Below, piece by piece: positions 19,267-26,125 of a DNA stretch of 26,125 nucleotides. Below the pieces are notes generated by a model that was not told the origin of the DNA, made no database searches, and saw only the letters and a program-made list of their open reading frames with translations. Each line of letters opens with the position of its first letter. Position 1 is the stretch's first letter. The DNA comes from Paramacrobiotus richtersi (lineage: Eukaryota > Tardigrada > Eutardigrada > Parachela > Macrobiotidae): NCBI GenBank assembly GCA_034698045.1, contig JAQGAU010000572.1, positions 1 to 26,125 of the forward strand. The letters run 5' to 3'. The position numbers and the translations under genes were made by a program.

Positions 19267-21243
19267 ATGTTGCTAGTGCGGTATTTACCGCTTCTTGCGC
19301 AATTCGCCGCGGTCTTCGTTGATGGCTTCAGCCTTAAGAGCTTTGGTTCCTTTAATACCGTATCTGACCAAGAAAGCCAGAATGTGGCCAATAAATGTGT
19401 CCCAGGCCGAATGGAAGATGCTGGATTAGGCTGCGCTTGTTCCCAAATCGGCCGACGGTGTAATGATCCCCTGTCCATCTGCGATCACTCCCATCATTGT
19501 ATTTGCAATGGGCGCGAGGGCTACAAAGCGGCAAACGGCAGTGTATGTCTACCATATCAAACGACAAGTAAGTTTCATTTGCTTTCGTACGCCAGTATGC
19601 AGTTTGACGATTTAGTCCGATAGAGTTTTGCATTGTCCTGCTATCAGTTATACCTGTAATGTGTGGCAAAACACCAGAAGGTCACAAATTGAACTATTAT
19701 CTGATATTCGAATAAATGATACAGCGTGTAAAAATGTTGTACGTTCAAGTGTGCTACTTTCGCACAGAATTGATCGGGCTTATTTTTTGAACTGCACCGT
19801 TTTTCATAATTGTGCTGTCCAAGACTTCGCTTTGCTGTTGATCCCGAGTCACCTTTCTTGTCTTCTGTCCCGTAAACAGCCCAATTCGGTTGAGCGTGAT
19901 CTGACATGTAGCTGGATTAACCGTCCAGTTTTAATTTACAAAATTTTTAATTTTTTAATTTTTAACTTTTAACTTTTAATTTGCAAATTTTATGCTAATT
20001 ATCGGTATAAAATGCATTTAGTACAAGGTAATATTTCAGCGTAACCCCGATGAAATGGTAAAACGTGACGAATATCTGAAGCTTAATATTATCATATACT
20101 GTGACGGTGTTAACGATAGCATGGCTTGTAAGTTAAACGGATGGTCATCATACTATATCTGGTTGACCGTGCAAGGAAACCGCGGTTTTCTTGCAAAAGT
20201 ACACCTGGCGAGGTGTACGTTTTTCAACTCTTGTACAAAGAGTGGCTGGTGGCGCCACTTGCTCCCACATTAAATACTGTTGCCGGTATGTAATAATAAG
20301 TAAATGAGTTTGTGGGTACCTTTCAACAGCGGCTTGTCCGGTATGCCCGACAACTGCACCCGTTACCTGTCCCACAACCACCGCCTCGACTACGTCGACT
20401 ACACCGGCCTGCGTGGTTACGAATCCCGTCCCACCTCCCAGCCCTTGTCCATCCACTGACACAGTCCCACAACAACAAAATCCTCCCGTCAATGCTTGTC
20501 CACTTTCAACTGCTGTGGACACGTCGTGTGTGCGGGTTGTTCCCAGTAAATAACTTGACAACGACTTAGTCCGTTCGACAAGGACAAACTATTATTAAGT
20601 GTCTGGTCTTGCAGGTTGTTCCACTGGTGTGCAGCAAATAACAGTGACTCCTGGTGTTGGTTATGTATTTGTTTCGCCGGATTATCCTAACGAGTATCCT
20701 GCGTATTCCACCTGCATCTCGATATTCACCGCCCCGACTTGTTACAACCTGAAGGTGAAGATATGCCCGGTCCGTTGTTTCTTTAATTTGCTGCGCGCAA
20801 CAGAATAATCCGATTATTGTTTCAGATTGCAGTTATGGAGTTTGATGTGGAAGAAAGTGATCCTAGTGTGGTGCGGAACAGGACATCTTTGACAAAGACA
20901 TACTCTAACATGCTCTTCTTTGTTTACAGCCGCCCCTTGGATGCTACGACTTCTTGTACACCCTTGGCATTGCAACGATGACCCCGGACGATGGACTGTA
21001 CTGCAACAGATTTTGCATTCCGACAGACTTGTCTATTGCGGCCAACCGTGTGGTATGCAGTCGTAGGGGCAAACTTGTCTAATGAAATAATGCATCCATA
21101 ATATTTTGTCTGAAGTTTTTTATTCTGCTGGGAAATGTAACGTCTTTAATTGGCAGGCCATTGCATTCAGCGCCGATGAAAGCACCGGTGGCCACTTTAA
21201 GCTTCTTGTTACCGCCGTCCAGACTGCGTCTTGCTGTACCTAG
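19267..21243 (+). CDS. CUB-B: secreted protein with Cys-rich module, Thr/Pro linker and CUB domain (303 aa, 6 exons)
   Basis: Exons 19267-19567, 20330-20545, 20615-20754, 20826-20870, 20930-21052 and 21157-21243 join with phases 1, 1, 0, 0, 0 and GT-AG borders. Residues 1-20 form a signal peptide. Residues 44-94 contain eight cysteines in an EB/EGF-like spacing (GCACSQIGRRCNDPLSIC, CICNGREGY). Residues 101-172 are a Thr/Pro/Cys-rich linker. Residues 173-303 form a CUB domain (ITVTPGVGYVFVSPDYPNEY, CISIFTAP, VMEFDVEESD, GCYDFLYT, FSADESTGGHFKLLVTAV). CUB domains mediate binding in extracellular proteins; the partner is unknown here. Intron 1 holds two adjacent hairpins and an AT-rich run (about 19918-19990). 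Copy A and the partial copy C support these exon borders. The gene appears intact. Confidence 0.8.
20170..20218. repeat. Two adjacent hairpins in CUB-B intron 1
   Basis: A near-perfect 26-bp palindrome centred on CCGCGG spans 20170-20195 (arms TGCAAGGAAAC.../...TTTTCTTGCA). It is followed three bases later by a perfect stem GTACACCT, loop GGCG, AGGTGTAC at 20199-20218. Confidence 0.7.
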
Positions 21244-22414
21244 CTCCCGGAATCCATATTCGCCTTCCGCCCGTGATGATACACCCTGATTATTATATTT
21301 GTCCAGATAAACAATCCGGAATTTACTGTACTTTAATTGATACCTTTCACTGTGGCGAAATTTTACAGTTCAGCCGCGCATTAAATTGGGTTATGTTTGC
21401 TTCCGTCGCCCTTATACACTTTTGCACGTTTGACGGACAAGTCCGACGCACAATGTTAATTACCATTGGAGACACTCAAAGTAATTCTTTCGGTGTAATT
21501 AATTATGTATTGCATTTTTATAGTGATTGTCGAGGTACCGCGTATATTGGTAATAAGCACCTGCGCTCGCAGCAGATGGTTGACTTCCTGTGATTTTTTG
21601 TCTATTCGGGACAATACCAACCGCCAGATGGAGAAGAACAATTGTGTAAACATGTGTTAGCATTTTAATTAAATTCCTTGCTACTATAATAGTCGAGCTG
21701 CTCAAGACGCTCGAAAAGCGTAACAGGTTAAGTAAACATCCGGCGAGTAAACAGTACAATAAAATCCAGGTAGTTTGCAGTGCGGCTAAGAACCCGGTGT
21801 GATGTATTCACCTTATTTAATTTGGGGCTTGTAGGTGATTTACGTACTGATTTACTGGTTTGATGTTTAACGTCCGAAGATACAAGAGAGACATCCCTTA
21901 TCGAGATCTACAGACAAGCAAGCAATCAACATCTAGCGAGCAAAAACTATGCGCGCCTAATGCGCTAGAAATTGAACGACAAGGGAATCTGATTGCTGCG
22001 AAACTGAAAGCAGCTCTTGGAGGATGGAATTAGAAATGTGGTAAAATTCCACTGTGTATACTTTCCTTCACCGTTCGCCGTATTATTGCTCGACATTACT
22101 GATTCCGCGCATATCGGCATAATACTGTTATCAAGCACCTTGCACGTCCACTTTGCCGGTTCAAGTGCAACGATCCATCACTACAATCAGCGCAGAAGCC
22201 GTGCGAGAAGCGTAAACATTGGGGCGGGCTTACAGTGTTTGTCGTACACTTTTCCGCTGTATGTACTGTAATGTAGAAGTAGTTAAACATACAAACTCCA
22301 CTGATTATACGAGGCATTTCGCAGTAAGCCGTATTCAATGGATTTTTCTATTCTCTGTAGGGATTTGCCGGTTGAGCACGTATCATGTTCAGGTATGTGC
22401 AGCATCGGAAAGCA
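21244..22414. other. Spacer between CUB-B and CAHS
   Basis: The first 250 bases are duplicated flank shared with CUB-A (6496-6740). The remainder shows no recognisable gene apart from the short frame at 21863-22033. Confidence 0.4.
21863..22033 (+). other. Short open frame of 56 codons upstream of CAHS
   Basis: ATG at 21863 to TAG at 22031-22033. The product begins basic (MFNVRRYKRDIPYRDL) and ends in an amphipathic helix-like stretch (LEIERQGNLIAAKLKAALGG). No TATA box, splice site or family match was seen. It may be the last exon of an unseen gene or chance. Confidence 0.15.
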
Positions 22415-22420
22415 TATATA
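22415..22420 (+). promoter_or_regulatory. Probable TATA box of the CAHS gene
   Basis: TATATA lies 100 bases upstream of the CAHS ATG at 22515, close to the TATA-ATG spacing of the other genes here. A second TATATA near 22488 is too close to the ATG to be the main element unless the leader is very short. Confidence 0.4.
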
Positions 22421-22514
22421 CCGGCCGATGCAGAGTCTAATCTTTCATTGCAACAAATTGAATTTGAAATTGCCTGTTTTATTGCGAATATATACCTTTT
22501 CTTCAACGACAAAC

Positions 22515-23714
22515 ATGCCTTTATTCGGATCATACAAGAAGGAGAAGCACTATCATGTATCGGACTTTCCCATCACCGACCGGGATAACGACATCGAAAA
22601 TCGCCACCTGGAACACTTTGACCGGGAGGTGGACCAATTCCCTGACCGCGTTCCAGGGCGGGAGAGCTCTCTTATCCACGAGCGCAGCGTTTCCCGCAGT
22701 CCCATTGAGAAAACGGTAACGGAACGCCGCTCGGAAGTGTCCTATGTCCAGAGTATCCCGCCCGCGGTGGAGCTGAACCGCACACCCATGTATCATCAGG
22801 AGGCCAATATTGTCATCCCTGGGGAACGTCGGGAGGTGGTGGAGCGGACGGAGGTCATCCGGTCGGCCGCCCCACGCAGGGAATCCGTGGAGGTGATTAG
22901 TATACCAATTCATAAGGTTTCCGGGGCACAAATGGAACATATCCGCTCGGGAGTGACGTACACGAATGACAAGGAGTTGATTATTCCCGGAGCGATGATT
23001 GCACCACCCATTCAAAGCTACACACAGGTACAGCTTTAATTGTCTGGCCCGTGGATACGTGAATATTAAAACATGGTGACATCTTGACGAGAAAAAAAAT
23101 TTAATAATATCGACAAATAAAATGTACTGCTAAGCTACCGAATATGGCAGAAATCTAGTCTGGACTGAAGGCAAATGTCTCTGTTTCAGGACCTCCTGGC
23201 TCGAGGAAGCGGTGGAACCCACGCCGAAATCCACGCCGACACCAACGTGGACCTGCTCGCTAACGTCAACCTGGAATCCCAGTCCCCGGAGGAATACGCC
23301 CGGTACCGCGCCCGCGTCGAAGAACTAGCCCACCAACACGAAATCGACACCGCCGAGAAAGCGGCCGTCTACCGCGTCCAGGTGGAAGCCGACGCGGAAC
23401 TGATCCGCCGCACACTGGAACGTCAGCACATCCGGGACATTGAGTTTCGCAAGGAGATGGTAGAATCCGCCGTGGATCGACAGCAACGCGAGATCCAACT
23501 GGAAGCCGAGTATGCCATGCGGGCGCTGGAGATGGAACGGGCGGCAGCTCAGGACGCGCTGGAGCGGGCCAAGATGGAGACGCATATCGATGTCAAGGTG
23601 GACACGGCCATCGGGACGACGATTAGTAAGGGGGAGGTGCGGACGGCCGCTGGGCGGGAGATCCGGGAGAGTGTCGGCCCGGTGACGGTGCACCATGGAG
23701 CCACGCGGATCTAA
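22515..23714 (+). CDS. CAHS: CAHS cytosolic abundant heat-soluble protein, long form (345 aa, 2 exons)
   Basis: Exon 1 is 22515-23027 and exon 2 is 23190-23714, with a phase-0 intron (CAG/GTACAG ... TTTCAG/GAC). The conserved CAHS core lies in exon 2, residues about 206-320: EEYARYRARVEELA, EIDTAEKAAVYR, VEADAELIRRTLERQHIRD, IEFRKEMVESAVDRQQ, then DVKVDTAIGTTISKGEV. It is highly charged, with no cysteine in exon 2 and no signal peptide or membrane segment, as expected for a cytosolic, heat-soluble, largely disordered protein. CAHS proteins protect tardigrade cells during desiccation and can form reversible gels or filaments through the central helix. The N-terminal half (residues 1-205; MPLFGSYKKEKHYHVSDFP at the start) makes this protein longer than the common 220-240 residue members. 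The start codon is the first ATG that leads into this conserved-looking N-terminus. Confidence 0.93.
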
Positions 23715-24681
23715 GGGGGTGGAGCTGTACAGAAGTTTTATGCATATCTCGGCTTTGATTTTTGGTGATATTTCTATATGAATCTGTAGTGACAGAATGG
23801 ATTTGATGTATGCAGATGATACTTTATTGTTCATTATATGAACCATACGACACTGCGAGCAGTTATGTTTTATGAAATGATAAAAGACTTCCGTTTGATG
23901 GTTTTATCGCCCGAGATACACAAAATATATGTATGTACTAGGGACGACTACCCGTGGAAAACAAATGTACCATACTTAAGGCAATGTCCTGTATAATGTA
24001 TATATTCTGGACGTGGTATCCGAATTATAAACAACGGATTAATTATTTTATATGATGCCGCTACAAAGAACTTGGAAAGAAATTAATACACACCGGCAAA
24101 CATAGTTCAGCGTCAAGCCTTGAGCAATGTATAGGGTAAACATGTCAAGCTCAAGTTGTACTTCTAGTATTGGTGCCCGATCCGACCACTGATACGAACT
24201 TGAACCGCTACATACAGTACGCCGCTCTTTGTCAAATTATGTGCTTCAATCATTTGTTTATATTGCTGCAGTTTTTCATAGGTAATTGGTTTTTTGGTTT
24301 TTCTTCGTTTGTTTTCTAATTATTCTAATTATTATTCGACCAGTTTACGAGCGACCACATGTCGGTCTAGCAAAGGCCCCGAAACCAAACGTCGATAGTA
24401 TGTTGCCGCGTGTTATGCTGCACACTTCCATAGTCTTATTTCCCTTTTACTTATATAAGGCAAACGTGTGGACTTGATTGTGAGAATGTTGAATTGTGAC
24501 ATGTTCATTCTCGACTGAACAATACTGTTACAACAGCTGTTACAGCGGGTCACGAGATCGTTGTATCAATATAATTACACCGCTAGCTGATCGTTTTCCA
24601 TATTATGAGTTCTTACGAGTAAGAGGCTCGAACCAATATATATACCAAACAGATGAGAAAGAGCCCAATATGTTGTGTTAA
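23715..24681. other. Spacer between CAHS and the hAT-type element
   Basis: The CAHS 3' flank, without a canonical AATAAA that I can place confidently. Bases about 24460-24610 match 18735-18870 and form the distal part of the CUB-C upstream region. No gene seen. Confidence 0.4.
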
Positions 24682-25196
24682 ATATGTACCAGAGATTGCC
24701 CATTTCCATTTTTAAATGGAGAAATGGCCCATTTTTTCCCATTTCCCATATTTGTTAGTATAAATGGGTGTGAATGGGAGACCTCGAAGTATGAATGGGA
24801 ATGAACGGGGAAAACAAAAAATTGGACAAAATGGGATTTCTAGAAATTATATGAAAAACGGAACTGATTTATGGAAAGTATACTGTTTTTCCTGCTTTTT
24901 TCGCGGATTTAATTCGTAATTAATCGGTGGCTTCGCGCTTCGCGCGAACAGCTTTCCCCAACAACGGTTTTCACGGATTTTTCGGCTTCTGCGAACTGAA
25001 AAATAAAAATTATACTTTAAAAATACATCACGAATTTTTGCGAAATTAATGGGTGAGAAATGGGGCTGTATTTTTAAATGGTTAAGAATGGGGACTGACT
25101 GGAAAAAAATGGGGATGGTATGAATGGGAAAGCAAGAAAAAAATGGGAATGGATGGGTTATGGAAAAATCGAAAATGGGCAATGTCTGATATGTAC
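24682..25196. mobile_element. Non-autonomous hAT-type transposon (MITE) with 8-bp target duplication
   Basis: The element spans 24690-25188 (499 bp). The terminal inverted repeats are CAGAGATTGCCCATTT on the left and the complement of CAGACATTGCCCATTT on the right (one mismatch in 16). Both ends are flanked by ATATGTAC (24682-24689 and 25189-25196). An 8-bp target duplication and a CAG-start terminus are typical of the hAT superfamily. The interior has many AATGGG/CCCATT hexamers near both ends, which could be subterminal transposase sites. It has no transposase frame, so it would depend on an enzyme supplied elsewhere. It sits within the CUB-C upstream region and is absent from the CUB-B equivalent. 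Confidence 0.8.
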
Positions 25197-25247
25197 TGAT
25201 CACAGGAGATTTTGATTTTTCTCAGTGAGATGTTGTGGGCAGCGAAT

Positions 25248-25397
25248 AATTATGAATTTTTAAAGTTATTAAAGCGCAAGTTGGTTCAGCATAGCGGTAT
25301 ACGGAAGCCAGATCAAGATGTAATCTTCTTGATTCTTCCCTCATAGGCCGCTATGTTAAGCCAGCTTACGCGTTAATAATTTTGAAAATTCATGATT
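25248..25397. repeat. 150-nt long imperfect hairpin
   Basis: The arm AATTATGAATTTTTAAAG...CATAGCGG (25248-25297) pairs with CCGCTATG...TTCATGATT (about 25348-25397) over 50 positions with roughly 8 mismatches. Inside, GGAAG...ATCAAGA pairs with TCTTGAT...TTCC around a short loop. It could be a foldback element or the source of a hairpin RNA. Confidence 0.65.
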
Positions 25398-25842
25398 ATG
25401 TACTGTCCTCAACCTTTCATTGAAAAAAATACCTTGTGATAAGTACATATTTAGCACAAAATATTGGACTCTTTCTTATGTTTTTTGGAATATATTGGTT
25501 CGGGCCTCTTAATTGTTATTAACTACATACGTGCATAGCAGTAACACGAGTGCGTCAAACTGATATAATGGATCGTGTACAGTAGCAAGATTTTTGTTAC
25601 AGCCATTGAACTGCTAACTGCTGTCAATTTTATTGGTAAAAGCCGCAACAAGAAAAAGCGCAAGAGCATCTTATTGTAACATGCGGTTGACGTTCACCGC
25701 AATTGTGCTCTAATTGCGGTTCAAACATCAGAAAGCACAGCAAAGACAGCAGATGTATCAATAAAATGTCGGTTAATTGGCTAATACCAACCTACTTTAC
25801 CGATCTATGGAATAAAATAATATCGTAGATGAAGCTTCATTT

Positions 25843-25948
25843 AACATCTGCTTTCATCGTAGATTTTTATTGGCACTCGGCGAAAATATATTTCTCGCAG
25901 GTTATTTTGGCGAATTAACTATACTTAGTCCTTTTAAACTCACAAATA
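25843..25948 (+). promoter_or_regulatory. Proximal promoter block of CUB-C
   Basis: AACATCTGCTTTCATCG, GGCACTCGGC, AAATATATTTCTC (TATA-like, 60 bases before the ATG) and AAACTCACAAATAATG match the block upstream of CUB-B in order and spacing. Confidence 0.45.
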
Positions 25949-26125
25949 ATGTTTCTGGTGTGGTGTTTACCGCTTCTTGTGCAATATGCGGTCTTAATTG
26001 ATGGATTCAGTCTTAAGAGCTTTGGTTCCTTTAATACCGTATCTGACCAAGAAAGCCAGAATACTGCCAATAAATGTGTCGCAGGCCGAATAGAAGATGC
26101 TGGATTGGGCTGCGCTTGTTCCCAG
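25949..26125 (+). CDS. CUB-C: first exon of a third Cys-rich/CUB-type secreted protein (partial, runs off right edge)
   Basis: The ATG at 25949 opens a frame that continues to the window end (59 codons). It encodes a signal peptide (MFLVWCLPLLVQYAVLIDG) followed by FSLKSFGSFNTVSDQESQN and the first cysteines of the Cys-rich module (NKCVAGRIEDAGLGCACSQ). Over residues 19-59 it is nearly identical to CUB-B, at DNA level too, while the signal peptide has diverged more. The Thr/Pro linker and CUB exons are expected to the right of the window. I cannot tell whether this copy is intact. Confidence 0.75.
   Translation, partial: MFLVWCLPLLVQYAVLIDGFSLKSFGSFNTVSDQESQNTANKCVAGRIEDAGLGCACSQ

Noticed and set aside
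22530..23846. Long antisense frames (161 and 173 codons) opposite the CAHS exons
   Set aside because: They overlap a well-supported gene on the other strand and arise from its GC-rich, charged codons. They have no domain or splice support.
24847..25203. 118-codon minus-strand frame
   Set aside because: It lies inside the hAT-type element and comes from its CCCATT-rich repeats; it does not resemble a transposase.

Overview
This window is animal nuclear DNA, and the gene at 22515-23714 identifies it as tardigrade (eutardigrade). That gene encodes a CAHS (cytosolic abundant heat-soluble) protein, a family known only from tardigrades. Genes carry short GT-AG introns, lie on both strands, and are separated by AT-rich intergenic DNA. 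I cannot name the species from sequence alone. All gene models are hand-built from reading frames, splice sites, intron phase and comparison of duplicated copies within the window. No homology search was run.

Layout. (1) 1-3943, minus strand: the 5' part of an ANF-receptor/periplasmic-binding-protein ectodomain gene, probably a receptor guanylate cyclase. A second, near-identical first exon lies 2.3 kb upstream. (2) 4.5-7.1 kb: a possible small secreted-protein exon (minus), a decayed CUB-domain gene (CUB-A, plus), and a relic of the coiled-coil gene found at 13.8 kb. (3) 7.4-12.2 kb, minus strand: two paralogous secreted coiled-coil genes, CC1 and CC2. CC1 carries a 126-bp hairpin insertion. 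(4) 12.3-12.9 kb: degenerate tandem repeats. (5) 13.85-16.6 kb, plus strand: CC3, a five-exon gene for a 661-residue secreted coiled-coil protein. (6) 17.0-17.8 kb: a decayed duplicate of the 5' part of CC1. It preserves the empty site of the CC1 insertion. (7) 19.27-21.24 kb: an intact six-exon gene (CUB-B) for a secreted protein with a Cys-rich module, a Thr/Pro-rich linker and a CUB domain. (8) 22.5-23.7 kb: the CAHS gene. (9) 24.7-25.4 kb: a non-autonomous hAT-type element with an 8-bp target duplication, followed by a 150-nt long hairpin. (10) 25.95 kb to the end: the first exon of a third CUB-type gene (CUB-C).

The region behaves as a duplicating cluster of extracellular-protein genes with a desiccation-tolerance gene inside it. 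CUB, CC1-type and CC3-type sequences each occur as intact and decayed copies, so blocks have been copied and reshuffled. The most novel material is the coiled-coil family. CC1 and CC2 have a signal peptide, two coiled coils, and between them a basic cleavage site bracketed by two cysteines. CC3 has a similar plan. I know no described family with this layout, and no function can be assigned from the sequence.
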